This document shows positions 1-8,993 of a DNA stretch of 64,000 bases, one piece after another (the stretch's first letter is position 1; every line of letters begins with the position of its first letter). Position numbers and translations under genes: made by a program. Below the pieces are notes generated by a model. The model was not told the DNA's origin and searched no databases. It saw only the letters and a program-made list of their open reading frames with translations. This DNA comes from Roseovarius aestuarii. Its GTDB lineage: Bacteria > Pseudomonadota > Alphaproteobacteria > Rhodobacterales > Rhodobacteraceae. The stretch spans positions 124,001-188,000 of the forward strand of contig NZ_JAIMIB010000006.1 of the NCBI RefSeq assembly GCF_019966515.1. The letters run 5' to 3'.

Positions 1-267
1 AGGCCAGCGTCGCATCCGGTGGCAGGGTGATCCGTGCCAGATCGCCGTCATAGGCGCGCGCTTTCAGCGTTTCGGCCCGTCGCGCGGTAATGGTCAGCAC
101 GGTCCCATTTCCCAGGGCCCTGATATCGGCCAGTCGCTGCGCGTCCAGCGTCTCGGCCGCCAGGGCCAGCGCCGCGCTGTCGCCATCCTTCAGCACGATG
201 GGAACCCCCATGCGCAAATCGGCCCGCGCACGGGCAAGTATCTCGGTAATGTCGGGTGCCAGACTCA
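1..267 (-). CDS. ribA: GTP cyclohydrolase II, N-terminal part (cut by window edge)
   Basis: The visible reading frame starts at an ATG complementary to 265-267 and runs off the left edge. The 89 visible residues include ARADLRMGVPIVL near the start and RRAETLKARAYDGDLARI further on. Both resemble the N-terminal extension of the long alphaproteobacterial GTP cyclohydrolase II, which opens the GTP ring in the first committed step of riboflavin synthesis. The catalytic zinc-binding domain lies outside the window, so the call rests only on the family-specific N-terminus. The gene is divergent from the response regulator at 434. A RibA-like protein lacking activity remains possible. Confidence 0.6.
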
Positions 268-433
268 TGATGTTGCTCTGTCCGTCTTCATTCCAGCCAG
301 AACTACAGCCTTTTGAAATGGAATGAAACAATCCCTCGCGTGGCAACACGTGGCCGTGATTGTTCTGTAGCAGACCTTGTTCAACGACCCGCACTACCGC
401 ATGTTCTAAAAAAATTGCACAAGGGATTTCCCA

Positions 434-1120
434 ATGGGACAATTGAAGAAAATTTTGCTGGTGGATGACGACGACGATCTGCGCGAGGCACTCAGCGAGC
501 AGCTGGTGATGACCGAGGATTTCGATGTGTTCGAGGCCACCAACGGCTCTGAAGCCATGGCCAAGGCAAAAGACGCGATTTACGACCTTGTAATTCTCGA
601 CGTGGGACTGCCCGACACCGATGGACGCGAACTGTGTCGTCTTTTGCGAAAGCAGGGTGTCAAATCCCCGATCATGATGCTGACCGGGCACGATGGCGAT
701 GCAGACACCATTTTGGGTCTCGACGCCGGCGCCAATGACTATGTCACTAAGCCATTCAAATTCCCTGTACTTCTGGCCCGCGTCCGTGCGCAGCTACGTC
801 AGCATGAGCAATCCGAAGACGCGGTTTTCCAGCTTGGGCCCTACACGTTCAAACCGGCAATGAAGATGCTTGAAACCCAGGATGACAAGAAGGTCCGCCT
901 GACCGAGAAAGAAACCAATATCCTCAAGTTTCTCTATCGCTCGACCGAAGGTGTCGTGCCACGCGATGTTCTGCTGCACGAGGTCTGGGGTTATAATGCC
1001 GGGGTCACCACGCACACACTGGAAACGCATATCTACCGGCTGCGCCAGAAGATCGAACCCGATCCCTCGAATGCACGCCTGCTGGTGACTGAATCCGGTG
1101 GCTACAGGTTGTTGGCGTAA
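434..1120 (+). CDS. cenR: OmpR-family response regulator, CenR-like
   Basis: This 228-residue two-component response regulator has an N-terminal receiver domain (about 1-125) and a C-terminal winged-helix DNA-binding domain (about 130-228). The acidic pocket is D11/D12, the phosphoacceptor is D56 in LVILDVGLPD, and the conserved lysine lies in VTKPF. The C-terminal segment TTHTLETHIYRLRQKIEPD is highly characteristic of CenR, the cell-envelope regulator known to be essential in Caulobacter and conserved in Rhodobacteraceae. No partner kinase lies next to it, which fits the family, where cenK is usually unlinked. A strong terminator follows at 1229. The OmpR-family assignment is very secure; the CenR name rests on remembered similarity. 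Confidence 0.82.
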   Translation: MGQLKKILLVDDDDDLREALSEQLVMTEDFDVFEATNGSEAMAKAKDAIYDLVILDVGLPDTDGRELCRLLRKQGVKSPIMMLTGHDGDADTILGLDAGANDYVTKPFKFPVLLARVRAQLRQHEQSEDAVFQLGPYTFKPAMKMLETQDDKKVRLTEKETNILKFLYRSTEGVVPRDVLLHEVWGYNAGVTTHTLETHIYRLRQKIEPDPSNARLLVTESGGYRLLA

Positions 1121-1228
1121 ATTCACCCGCCTTGACCAAGATCAATGTCTGCTCCGCTGTCCCTCCTCTAGGATCAGACCGACACCCGTCGCATATGCGG
1201 GTCTTCATATGCACCTCCCTGTTGGACT

Positions 1229-1259
1229 GACCCCGGCACCGTCCGGGGTCTTTTTTTTT
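1229..1259 (+). terminator. Intrinsic terminator after cenR
   Basis: A perfect 8-bp stem GACCCCGG/CCGGGGTC (1229-1236 with 1243-1250) closes a 6-base loop and is followed directly by nine T residues (1251-1259). This is a textbook Rho-independent terminator on the plus strand, about 110 bases after the cenR stop codon. Confidence 0.93.
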
Positions 1260-1352
1260 GGTATTCAGGTCGTAAACCTTCAAAGAACTGAAAAGGTGAC
1301 AGGGCAGGCGTCTTGTGCTCTGATGCAGTCAAGATCTTGACGAGGCACGCCA

Positions 1353-1577
1353 ATGCAGAAGAAAACGCCTGACGGCAAACAGACACCACCGATCAAACGG
1401 CGGTGTCACCGCTGTCACGGTTCCGGCCGCGCGCCTTGTGAAATCTGCGGCGGAAAGGGCGAGGTGCCGCAGGGCAAGGATGCCTATGGCAATCAGAAAA
1501 CCGGGCGCTGTTCTGGTTGCTTTGGCAGTCGGACCAGACGATGTGCGACCTGCAATGGCGAAGGTTTTTTCCTGTAG
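1353..1577 (+). CDS. Small DnaJ-type zinc-finger protein
   Basis: A 74-residue protein made almost entirely of four CxxC-type motifs: CHRCHGSG, CEICGGKG, CSGCFG and CATCNGEG. This pattern is the cysteine-rich zinc-binding region of DnaJ (CxxCxGxG repeats), which binds two zinc ions and handles unfolded polypeptides. The J-domain and the C-terminal substrate domains are absent, so this is a stand-alone zinc-ribbon mini-protein. It follows the cenR terminator and faces dgkA, with which it converges. The cysteine spacing makes a real gene likely despite the short length. The biological partner cannot be inferred. Confidence 0.75.
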   Translation: MQKKTPDGKQTPPIKRRCHRCHGSGRAPCEICGGKGEVPQGKDAYGNQKTGRCSGCFGSRTRRCATCNGEGFFL

Positions 1578-1600
1578 CGCCGCAGTACATCTTCCGAAGA

Positions 1601-1984
1601 TCAGAAAACCTGACCTGTCAGTTTCGCATAAAGCGCGCAAAGCCACAGTATGGCTGGAATGCACATCGTCAGCAGCACCGCCAATGACCCAAGATCCTTG
1701 GCCATCCGCGACAAGTCATGACGTTCAGGCCCGATACGATCCACAACCGCCTCGATCGCGCTATTCAGGACCTCGACGATCAGGACCAGCAATACCGAGG
1801 CTATCAGCACACCGGCCGCAATCGGCCGTTCGGTCAGCCAGAATGCAGCCGGTATTGAGACCAGCAAGACAATAACTTCCTGCCGAAAGGCTTCTTCTCC
1901 GCGCCAGATATCGCCGAACCCGGTCACCGAATTCCGGTACGCGGCGCGCAAACGCGCAACCCCCTTTAGTGGCTGGTTTCCCAA
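1601..1984 (-). CDS. dgkA: Diacylglycerol kinase (prokaryotic DgkA type)
   Basis: This integral membrane kinase phosphorylates diacylglycerol to phosphatidate, recycling lipid released when membrane phospholipid head groups are used for envelope polymers. The family signature EVLNSAIEAVVDRIG and the N-terminal WRGEEAFRQE motif are intact, and three hydrophobic segments follow in the usual order. The frame is open further upstream, but the family is about 120 residues long. I chose the TTG at 1984 (127 residues) because GGAGG lies a few bases upstream and the protein then begins GNQPLKGVARLRAAYRNS. It converges on the zinc-finger gene. Confidence 0.88.
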   Translation of the reverse strand: MGNQPLKGVARLRAAYRNSVTGFGDIWRGEEAFRQEVIVLLVSIPAAFWLTERPIAAGVLIASVLLVLIVEVLNSAIEAVVDRIGPERHDLSRMAKDLGSLAVLLTMCIPAILWLCALYAKLTGQVF

Positions 1985-2175
1985 AAATTCGCCTCCCGTC
2001 GCCTGACATCCTGCCCGATGGCGGCACTCTAGGCGCAGGGCCATATCCTGTCGATATGAAACCTGTGCGGCGCCTTGCACCCGGCACAGTGCCGCATTGC
2101 AGCACGAACGGGTGACAAGCCGATTGAAGCCGCCTATAAGGCGCAAAAATTCAGGAATTGCACAGGAATCTCTCC

Positions 2176-3096
2176 ATGACCACGCTCGTATTCGGCCATA
2201 AATCCCCCGACACGGATTCGACCGGTTCGCCCATCCTCTGGGCCTGGTATCTCAATGAGGTCAAAGGCGGCGATGCCGAGGCCGTTCTTCTGGGTGAGCC
2301 CAATACCGAAGCGGCGTTCATGCTTGAGCGCTGGGACCTGCCCAAGCCCCGCATCATCGCCGATGTCGACGCGGATCAGCCCTGCGTGATCGTCGACACC
2401 AACAACCCGGCCGAGTTGCCAGCAACCATCAACAGCGCCGATGTGCAGTCCATCATCGACCACCACAAGCTGGTGGGCGGTCTGGAGACCAAAGGCCCGA
2501 TTGACATTACCATCCGTCCGTTGGCTTGTACCGCGACGATCATGGTCGATCTGATGGGCGATGACGCTGACAAGATGCCCGACTGGGCCAAGGGCGCGGC
2601 GCTGACCTGCATCCTCTCGGACACGCTGGAATTCCGCAGTCCTACCACGACCGACCATGACCGTGCCGTGGCCGAGAAACTGGCTGCCGATCTGGGCATC
2701 AACATTTCCGATTACGCAGCCGAGATGTTTGCCGCGAAATCCGATGTCTCGGCCTTTTCAGACGCCGAGTTGCTGCGCATGGACAGTAAGGAATACGGCG
2801 TGGGCGACACCAACTTCCGCGTCAGCGTGTTGGAAACCACGGCACCTGGCACGGTACTGGACCGCAAGGCCAGCCTGATGCAAAGCATGACCGCTGTGGC
2901 CGCCGAAGATGGCGTCGATCAGGTGCTTCTCTTCGTTGTCGACATTCTGAACGAGGAAGCGACATTGCTGGTGCCCAACGATCTGGTGAAATCCGTCGCC
3001 GAAAAATCTTTCGGCACCAACGTGTCGGGCGACACAGTGGTTTTGCCCGGCATCATGAGCCGCAAAAAGCAGATCATTCCCAATCTGGCGGTCTGA
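2176..3096 (+). CDS. ppaC: Manganese-dependent inorganic pyrophosphatase (family II)
   Basis: This 306-residue cytoplasmic enzyme hydrolyses pyrophosphate to phosphate. Family II hallmarks are present: GHKSPDTDS at the N-terminus (metal-binding His and Asp residues), the DHH motif in SIIDHHKLVGG, and the C-terminal SRKKQIIP motif that binds substrate. It belongs to the DHH phosphoesterase superfamily, the same one as recJ further on. I chose the ATG at 2176 rather than the one at 2158 because the protein then begins MTTLVFGHKSPD, as in the family, and AGGAA lies at a reasonable distance upstream. Confidence 0.93.
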   Translation: MTTLVFGHKSPDTDSTGSPILWAWYLNEVKGGDAEAVLLGEPNTEAAFMLERWDLPKPRIIADVDADQPCVIVDTNNPAELPATINSADVQSIIDHHKLVGGLETKGPIDITIRPLACTATIMVDLMGDDADKMPDWAKGAALTCILSDTLEFRSPTTTDHDRAVAEKLAADLGINISDYAAEMFAAKSDVSAFSDAELLRMDSKEYGVGDTNFRVSVLETTAPGTVLDRKASLMQSMTAVAAEDGVDQVLLFVVDILNEEATLLVPNDLVKSVAEKSFGTNVSGDTVVLPGIMSRKKQIIPNLAV

Positions 3097-3206
3097 TCGG
3101 CTTTTTCCTCCGGCGTAATGTCGCTGTCACCAGAGGTCGCATCGCTTATCTGCGGTGTGACCCCGTGACAGAGGGCCAAGCTGATCAACGGTCACACAGT
3201 TTGGTG

Positions 3207-3794
3207 TCAGGCGGCGACCGTCTTACGCACCATGCCCCAGTAAATCTCTTCGACCTGCGCCAGGCTCAGCCGCCCCTCGTCGCGATACCAGGTGTTGACG
3301 CCGGTCAGCATGGCGATGACCGCCATCGCGGCGACTTTCGGCTCGGGCACGCTGAACTCGCCTTTATTGACGCCCGCGCGCAGGATATCGGCCAGCACAT
3401 CTTCGTAGGTGCGGCGCAAGGCTTCGATCACGATAAAATTCTCGGGGTTCAGATTGCGCAATTCCATATATGAGATGAACACCGCTTCGGGGCGTTTGGA
3501 ATGAAACCTGATGTGGAAGCGTGTGAATTGTTCCAATGCCGCCATCGGGTCCCGAGCGCTGGACTGGTGTTCCCAGGCCGCGATCAACTCGTCCATATGC
3601 CCTTTCATCAGGTCCATCAGCAGCGATTGCTTGTCGGGCGTGTAATTATAAAGCGCGCCCGCCTGCACGCCGACCTCGCCTGCAATCTGGCGCATCGACA
3701 CCGCTGCATAACCGTGGCGCGCAAAAAGCCTCAGCGCTGCCTCGCGGACCTTTGGGCCGGTAATATCGGAATGAGAGCCTTGGGTTCGTGCCAT
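3207..3794 (-). CDS. TetR/AcrR-family transcriptional regulator
   Basis: A 195-residue repressor-type protein. The N-terminal helix-turn-helix (about 15-60) reads REAALRLFARHGYAAVSMR followed by QIAGEVGVQAGALYNY, the standard TetR pattern. The remainder is a helical ligand-binding and dimerisation domain with no family-specific motif that I recognise. A perfect inverted repeat at 3809-3822 sits just upstream of the start codon, so autoregulation is likely. The divergent lipoprotein gene at 3904 is a possible target. In Rhodobacteraceae such TetR proteins often control fatty-acid or acyl-CoA metabolism, but nothing here proves that. Confidence 0.85.
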   Translation of the reverse strand: MARTQGSHSDITGPKVREAALRLFARHGYAAVSMRQIAGEVGVQAGALYNYTPDKQSLLMDLMKGHMDELIAAWEHQSSARDPMAALEQFTRFHIRFHSKRPEAVFISYMELRNLNPENFIVIEALRRTYEDVLADILRAGVNKGEFSVPEPKVAAMAVIAMLTGVNTWYRDEGRLSLAQVEEIYWGMVRKTVAA

Positions 3795-3808
3795 GCGCCA
3801 GATTTAAC

Positions 3809-3822
3809 TGAACATTCGTTCA
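3809..3822. promoter_or_regulatory. TetR-type operator upstream of the regulator gene
   Basis: TGAACATTCGTTCA is a perfect inverted repeat (TGAAC/GTTCA around a 4-base centre). It lies 15 bases upstream of the TetR start codon (ATG complementary to 3792-3794), in the 109-base region shared with the divergent lipoprotein gene. The TGAAC half-site is typical of TetR-family operators in this group. The assignment is inferred from position and symmetry. Confidence 0.65.
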
Positions 3823-3903
3823 AATCAATCCCCTGCTTGCCCCGGTAGACCAAAAAATGCCATGAAGCGGATCAGATGCCCGCTCAATGGACCTGTCACG
3901 CAT

Positions 3904-4206
3904 ATGCGCCAGACTTATATTCTGCCCCTCGCCGTTCTTGTGGCCCTCGGCGCCTGCAATGAATTCCCCGAGCTGGACGAATCTGTAGACAGTGCCGCGC
4001 GGGATGCTGTCTATCCTGATCTGGTACCGATCGAAACGATCACGGCCGGTGTCGCCGAAACACAGATCAAGCCCGAGACCGAAGAAGACCTGGAAGAGCG
4101 CGTTGACCGGCTGAAGGCGCGGGCCAAGCGGCTGAAGCGGGGCTCGGTTGTCGACAAGGCCACACAGAGGCGGATGGAAAGCGGGATCGAGCCTGTTTCG
4201 GAATAG
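3904..4206 (+). CDS. Small predicted lipoprotein of unknown function
   Basis: A 100-residue protein starting MRQTYILPLAVLVALGAC. The hydrophobic signal ends in a lipobox (LGAC), so cleavage before Cys18 and lipid attachment are expected, placing it in the envelope. The mature part is acidic and then highly charged, with a Lys/Arg/Glu-rich helix (about 65-85, RVDRLKARAKRLKRG) that could form a short coiled coil. The ATG at 3904 is preferred over 3862 because it starts right at the signal peptide. The gene precedes hom by 94 bases. The function is not recognised. Confidence 0.65.
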   Translation: MRQTYILPLAVLVALGACNEFPELDESVDSAARDAVYPDLVPIETITAGVAETQIKPETEEDLEERVDRLKARAKRLKRGSVVDKATQRRMESGIEPVSE

Positions 4207-4300
4207 CTGGCGCAGGGGCCAAAACCCGCGTTGCAAGCAACGTGTGAACCCGTTACATCGCAGCCCCAGACACAATCGCGAAATCTGATCGGAGAGTCCC

Positions 4301-5587
4301 ATGACAACACCCCTGCGCCTTGGCATCGCCGGTCTGGGCACCGTCGGCACCGGTGTCGTCAAGATCGTCCGGCAAAAGGCCAACCTGCTGACGGCCCGTT
4401 CGGGGCGTCCGGTGTTGATCACGGCGGTCTCGGCGCGCACGCGCGAGAAGGATCGCGGGGTGAATATCTCGGATTACGCGTGGGAGGACGATCCCGTCGC
4501 CCTTGCCAAGCGTGACGATGTGGATGTGCTCGTGGAGCTGATGGGCGGCAGTGATGGACCGGCCAAAGCAGCGACCGAAGCAGCGATTGCTCACGGCAAG
4601 GATGTTGTTACCGCCAACAAGGCAATGCTGGCACATCACGGCCAGGCGCTGGCCGAAGCCGCCGAGACGGCTGGCTGTGTGATCCGGTTTGAGGCCGCCG
4701 TTGCCGGTGGCATCCCGGTGGTCAAGGCCCTGACTGAAGGGCTCGCGGGCAATGACATCACCCGCGTGATGGGCGTGATGAATGGCACCTGCAACTATAT
4801 CCTGACCCGCATGCAATCGGCGGGCTTGCCCTATGCGGAGGTCTTTGAAGAGGCCAACCAGCTGGGCTATCTCGAGGCTGATCCGACGCTCGATGTGGGC
4901 GGGATCGACGCCGGGCACAAGCTTTCGCTTCTGGCCTCGGTTGCGTTTGGTACCCAGGTCAATTTCGACGGGGTTGAGCTGGAAGGGATCGAGCGGATCA
5001 CCATCGACGATATCAATCAGGCTGCCGATATGGGGTACCGCATCAAGTTGCTGGGGGTTTGCCAGATGACCGGTCGGGGGCTTGAACAGCGCATGTCGCC
5101 CTGCCTTGTGCCCGCAACCAGCCCGCTGGGTCAGCTAGAGGGTGGCACCAATATGTGCGTGCTGGAAGGGGACAGTGTCGAACAGATCGTGTTGCGTGGC
5201 CCCGGCGCCGGTGAAGGCCCGACCGCCAGCGCGGTGATGGGCGACGTGATGGATATTGCCCGTGGCTTCCGGATTTCGACTTTTGGTCAGCCCGCCGCCG
5301 GTCTTAGCCCCGCCAAACCCGCTAAGGCTGTTACTCCCGCGCCCTACTATCTGCGTCTCGCGCTTGAGGATAAACCCGGTGCGCTTGCCAAAGTGGCCAA
5401 GGTGCTGGGCGAAGCCGCTGTTTCGATCGACCGGATGCGCCAGTATCAGCATAGCGACACCACCGCACCAGTGCTGATCGTCACCCACAAGACCACCCGT
5501 GCGTCGCTTGATGAGGCGCTGGCTGCGATGTCCAGGCTGGATGTGCTGGCGGGCAAGCCCGTCGCGCTCAGGATTGAAACGGTCTGA
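4301..5587 (+). CDS. hom: Homoserine dehydrogenase
   Basis: This 428-residue enzyme reduces aspartate semialdehyde to homoserine with NAD(P)H, the branch point to threonine, methionine and isoleucine. The Rossmann motif GLGTVG is at residues 11-16. The central catalytic domain includes NGTCNYILTRM and DVGGIDAGHKLSLLAS. A C-terminal ACT domain (from about 350, YYLRLALEDKPGALAKVAKVL) is the usual allosteric threonine sensor. The length matches the monofunctional form. A good GGAGA ribosome site precedes the ATG. glpX follows 66 bases later on the same strand. Confidence 0.96.
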   Translation: MTTPLRLGIAGLGTVGTGVVKIVRQKANLLTARSGRPVLITAVSARTREKDRGVNISDYAWEDDPVALAKRDDVDVLVELMGGSDGPAKAATEAAIAHGKDVVTANKAMLAHHGQALAEAAETAGCVIRFEAAVAGGIPVVKALTEGLAGNDITRVMGVMNGTCNYILTRMQSAGLPYAEVFEEANQLGYLEADPTLDVGGIDAGHKLSLLASVAFGTQVNFDGVELEGIERITIDDINQAADMGYRIKLLGVCQMTGRGLEQRMSPCLVPATSPLGQLEGGTNMCVLEGDSVEQIVLRGPGAGEGPTASAVMGDVMDIARGFRISTFGQPAAGLSPAKPAKAVTPAPYYLRLALEDKPGALAKVAKVLGEAAVSIDRMRQYQHSDTTAPVLIVTHKTTRASLDEALAAMSRLDVLAGKPVALRIETV

Positions 5588-5653
5588 GGCGGTGCTTGCG
5601 CCCTGCGGGCACGCCGGATAATGCTGGCCCGACCACGAAAATAAGGAAAACCG

Positions 5654-6619
5654 ATGTCCGCCACTGTTGATTTCAACGACCGCATGCTCTCATTGGGGCT
5701 TGCCCGTGTGTCCGAGGCCGCGGCCCTTGCCTGTGCCGACATGATCGGGCGCGGCGACGAAAAGGCCGCCGATCAGGCCGCCGTCAATGCCATGCGCGAA
5801 CAGCTGAACATGCTCAACATTCAGGGTGTCGTGGTGATCGGCGAAGGCGAGCGCGACGAAGCCCCGATGCTTTATATCGGTGAAGAGGTCGGCAGCGGTG
5901 ATGGCCCAGGCGTGGATATCGCGCTTGATCCGCTGGAAGGTACGACGCTGACCGCCAAGGCGATGCCCAACGCCCTGACCGTGATTGCGATGGCCCCGCG
6001 TGGCACGTTGCTGCACGCGCCGGACACCTATATGGAAAAGCTGGCGATCGGGCCGGGCTACGCCAAGGATGTTGTCTCGCTTGATATGAGTCCGCGCGAA
6101 CGGGTCGAGGCGCTGGCCAAGGCGCGCGGCTGCAAGACCAGCGACATCACAGTGTGCATTCTGGAACGCCCGCGCCATCAGGACATGATCGCCGAAGTGC
6201 GCGACACCGGTGCTGCGGTCTATCTGATCACCGATGGCGATGTGGCCGGCGTCATTCACTGCGCCGAGGCTGATCGTACCGGCATTGACATGTATATGGG
6301 ATCAGGCGGGGCACCCGAAGGTGTACTGGCGGCCAGTGCCCTGAAATGCATGGGTGGGCAGATCTGGGGCAGGCTTCTGTTTCGGAATGACGATGAACGT
6401 GGCCGCGCCAGCAAGGCGGGCATTACCGATTTCGACCGCATCTACAACCGCGACGAGATGGTGACCAGCGACGTGATCTTTGCGGCCACCGGCGTGACCG
6501 ATGGCTCGATCGTCGCAGGCGTGAAACGCCGTCCCGGCTATGTCGAGACCGAAACCGTGCTGATGCGGTCGAAAACCGGGTCTTTCCGGCGGATGATCTA
6601 CCGCAACCCGGTAGAGTGA
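5654..6619 (+). CDS. glpX: Fructose-1,6-bisphosphatase class II (GlpX type)
   Basis: This 321-residue phosphatase converts fructose 1,6-bisphosphate to fructose 6-phosphate in gluconeogenesis. GlpX signatures are clear: GEGERDEAPMLYIGEEVG, DPLEGTTLTAKAMPNALTV and the MGSGGAPEGVLAA loop. These form the lithium-sensitive phosphatase metal site. The length is normal for the class. In Rhodobacteraceae hom, glpX and recJ commonly lie together, as here. The downstream hydrolase begins only 4 bases after the stop, so the genes are probably co-transcribed. The class II assignment is secure; sedoheptulose bisphosphatase side activity is possible. Confidence 0.95.
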   Translation: MSATVDFNDRMLSLGLARVSEAAALACADMIGRGDEKAADQAAVNAMREQLNMLNIQGVVVIGEGERDEAPMLYIGEEVGSGDGPGVDIALDPLEGTTLTAKAMPNALTVIAMAPRGTLLHAPDTYMEKLAIGPGYAKDVVSLDMSPRERVEALAKARGCKTSDITVCILERPRHQDMIAEVRDTGAAVYLITDGDVAGVIHCAEADRTGIDMYMGSGGAPEGVLAASALKCMGGQIWGRLLFRNDDERGRASKAGITDFDRIYNRDEMVTSDVIFAATGVTDGSIVAGVKRRPGYVETETVLMRSKTGSFRRMIYRNPVE

Positions 6620-6623
6620 CCTC

Positions 6624-7187
6624 GTGGCCCGGGCGCTTGTTCTGATCGACATCCAGACCGGTTTCGAAAGCCCGGTCTGGGGTCAGCGCAACAATCCCGG
6701 TGCCGAAGAAAATGCCGCGCGCCTGTTGTCGGCGTGGCGCGAACAGAGCTGGCCCGTCGTCCATATCCGCCATGTCAGCATCGAACCCGGAAGCCCGCTT
6801 GGCCCGGATACCGGCGGCACAGCATTCAATCCGCTGGTGGCGCCGGTCGAGGGCGAAGTAATCCTTGAGAAATCGGTCAATTCCGCCTTCATCGGCACCG
6901 GGCTGGAGACGCATCTGCAAGGTCTTGGTGTCACCGCGCTGGTGATCTGCGGGTTGACCACGCCGCATTGTGTTTCAACCACCACCCGCATGGGCGCCAA
7001 TCTGGGTTTTGACGTCACCATTGCCCATGATGCCTGCGCTGCGTTCAGCGCCAATGCCAATACCGGCTGGGCCCCGTCGCTGCCCGAGATGGACCCCGAA
7101 ACCATTCACGTCACTGCCATCTCCCATTTGCACGGCGAATTTGCCGACGCGATGAGCACGGACAGTATCCTGTCCACAAGGTCATGA
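6624..7187 (+). CDS. Cysteine hydrolase of the isochorismatase family
   Basis: A 187-residue protein with the isochorismatase-like catalytic triad: Asp9 (LVLIDIQTGF), Lys83 (LEKSVNSAF) and Cys116 (GLTTPHCVSTTTR). Relatives hydrolyse amides such as nicotinamide, N-carbamoylsarcosine or ureido compounds, and the substrate here is unknown. Translation starts at a GTG 4 bases after the glpX stop. The stop overlaps the recJ start by four bases (ATGA), so expression is coupled to both neighbours. This conserved position next to recJ suggests a housekeeping role rather than a specific catabolic one. Confidence 0.85.
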   Translation: MARALVLIDIQTGFESPVWGQRNNPGAEENAARLLSAWREQSWPVVHIRHVSIEPGSPLGPDTGGTAFNPLVAPVEGEVILEKSVNSAFIGTGLETHLQGLGVTALVICGLTTPHCVSTTTRMGANLGFDVTIAHDACAAFSANANTGWAPSLPEMDPETIHVTAISHLHGEFADAMSTDSILSTRS

Positions 7188-8926
7188 ACTTTCTTGGCAT
7201 CGAAAGCTCGCTAACCGGGCGGGCCTGGGTCGGTCCCTCGGCAGAGGTCGAGCGCCAGTCTGAAGCGATGGTGCAACAAACCACCCTGCCGCGCCCCCTG
7301 TGCCAGACATTGGCCCGGCTTGGCGTTGCGCCCGAGGAGGCCGAGACCTATCTGGCACCGCAATTGCGGGATCTGCTACCCGATCCGCGCGGGCTGAAGG
7401 ATATGGAACGCGCCGCCACACGGTTTTTGCTGGCCGCAGAACAGCGTGAACGGATCGCGATCTTTGCGGATTATGATGTCGATGGCGGCAGCTCCGCCGC
7501 GCTGCTGGTGGATTGGCTGCGGCAGACGGGCGTGGCCGCAACCCTATATGTGCCCGACCGGATCGACGAAGGCTACGGCCCTAATGAACCCGCGATGGCC
7601 GAATTGGCTCGCGCCCACGACCTGATCATCTGCGTCGATTGCGGCACGCTGAGTCATGGCCCGGTAGCAGCTGCCAAAGGCGCCGATATCATCATCCTTG
7701 ATCACCATCTGGGCGCCGAGACCCTGCCGGATGCGCTGGCCGTGGTGAACCCTAACCGGCAGGATGAAAGCGGCGATCTGGCGCATCTCTGTGCCGCTGC
7801 AGTGGTGTTCCTGATGCTGGTCGAAGCCGGGCGGCAATTGCGTGAGGCAGGCAAATCAGGACCTGACCTGCTGGCGATGCTCGATCTGGTGGCGCTGGCC
7901 ACCGTGGCGGATGTGGCCCCGCTCAGGAGTGTGAACCGCGCCTTTGTGCGGCAGGGGCTGAAGGTCATGGCGCGGCGCGACCGTCCGGGGCTTGTGGCGC
8001 TGTCGGATGTGGCAAAGCTGGACAGCGCACCGACCGCCTATCATCTGGGCTTTGTGCTGGGTCCGCGCGTCAATGCGGGCGGGCGGATCGGCAAGGCGGA
8101 TCTGGGCGCGCGCTTGCTGGCGTCGAACGACCCCAATGAGGCCCGCAGCCTGGCCGAGCGGCTGGATCAGCTCAACGCCGAGCGCCGCGAGGTCGAGGCC
8201 TCGGTACGCGCCGCCGCCATGGAGCAGGCCGAGGGGCGTGGGCTGGATGCGCCGCTGGTCTGGGCCGCTGGCGAGGGCTGGCACCCGGGTGTCGTGGGCA
8301 TTGTCGCCAGCCGTCTGAAAGAGGCCACCAACCGCCCCGCCGTGGTGATCGGGCTTGATGGCGACGAGGGTAAAGGTTCGGGCCGGTCGATCACAGGTGT
8401 CGACCTGGGCGCATCGATCCAGCGGCTGGCCGCCGAGGGGTTGCTGAACAAGGGCGGTGGCCACCGGATGGCCGCGGGGCTGAGCGTTGCACGCGACCAG
8501 CTGGAAGCCGCTATGGAGCGGCTGTCGGAATTATTGGAACGTCAGGGCGCCGCCGAGGCCGGGCCGTCGGACCTGCGCCTCGACGGTGTGCTGATGCCTG
8601 GGGCGGCAACGGTCGAACTGGTTGACCAGATCGATGCCGCAGGCCCTTTCGGCGCTGGCGCACCAGGGCCGCGATACGTCTTTCCCGACATGGCGATTGG
8701 TTTTGCCAAACGGGTCGGTGACAGCCACCTGAAACTGCGCTTTGGCGATGGTCTGGGCGCGCAGATGGATGCAATCGCCTTCGGGGCGTTCGACACCGCT
8801 CTGGGCTCTGCGCTGGAAGCACATGGCGGCGCGCGTTTTCATCTGGCCGGACGGCTGGACATCAACAGCTGGGGCGGCCGCCAGTCAGTACAGCTCCGCC
8901 TCGAAGACGCAGCCCCCGCAGGCTGA
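7184..8926 (+). CDS. recJ: Single-stranded-DNA-specific exonuclease RecJ
   Basis: This 580-residue 5'-3' exonuclease acts on single-stranded DNA in recombination and mismatch repair. DHH-superfamily motifs are in order: IAIFADYDVDG, VDCGT, LDHHLG and the DHHA1-type GGGHRMAAGL near residue 425. The C-terminal part resembles the RecJ OB-fold. The length is typical of alphaproteobacteria. It overlaps the hydrolase gene upstream by four bases. mutL, another repair gene, is in the same window but far away and not linked. Confidence 0.96.
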   Translation: MNFLGIESSLTGRAWVGPSAEVERQSEAMVQQTTLPRPLCQTLARLGVAPEEAETYLAPQLRDLLPDPRGLKDMERAATRFLLAAEQRERIAIFADYDVDGGSSAALLVDWLRQTGVAATLYVPDRIDEGYGPNEPAMAELARAHDLIICVDCGTLSHGPVAAAKGADIIILDHHLGAETLPDALAVVNPNRQDESGDLAHLCAAAVVFLMLVEAGRQLREAGKSGPDLLAMLDLVALATVADVAPLRSVNRAFVRQGLKVMARRDRPGLVALSDVAKLDSAPTAYHLGFVLGPRVNAGGRIGKADLGARLLASNDPNEARSLAERLDQLNAERREVEASVRAAAMEQAEGRGLDAPLVWAAGEGWHPGVVGIVASRLKEATNRPAVVIGLDGDEGKGSGRSITGVDLGASIQRLAAEGLLNKGGGHRMAAGLSVARDQLEAAMERLSELLERQGAAEAGPSDLRLDGVLMPGAATVELVDQIDAAGPFGAGAPGPRYVFPDMAIGFAKRVGDSHLKLRFGDGLGAQMDAIAFGAFDTALGSALEAHGGARFHLAGRLDINSWGGRQSVQLRLEDAAPAG

Positions 8927-8993
8927 CGTTACTCACCCGTGATCCTGAGCCCGGCCCGTCAGCGGCGCACCACACTTTTTTGCAAAATGCCCC

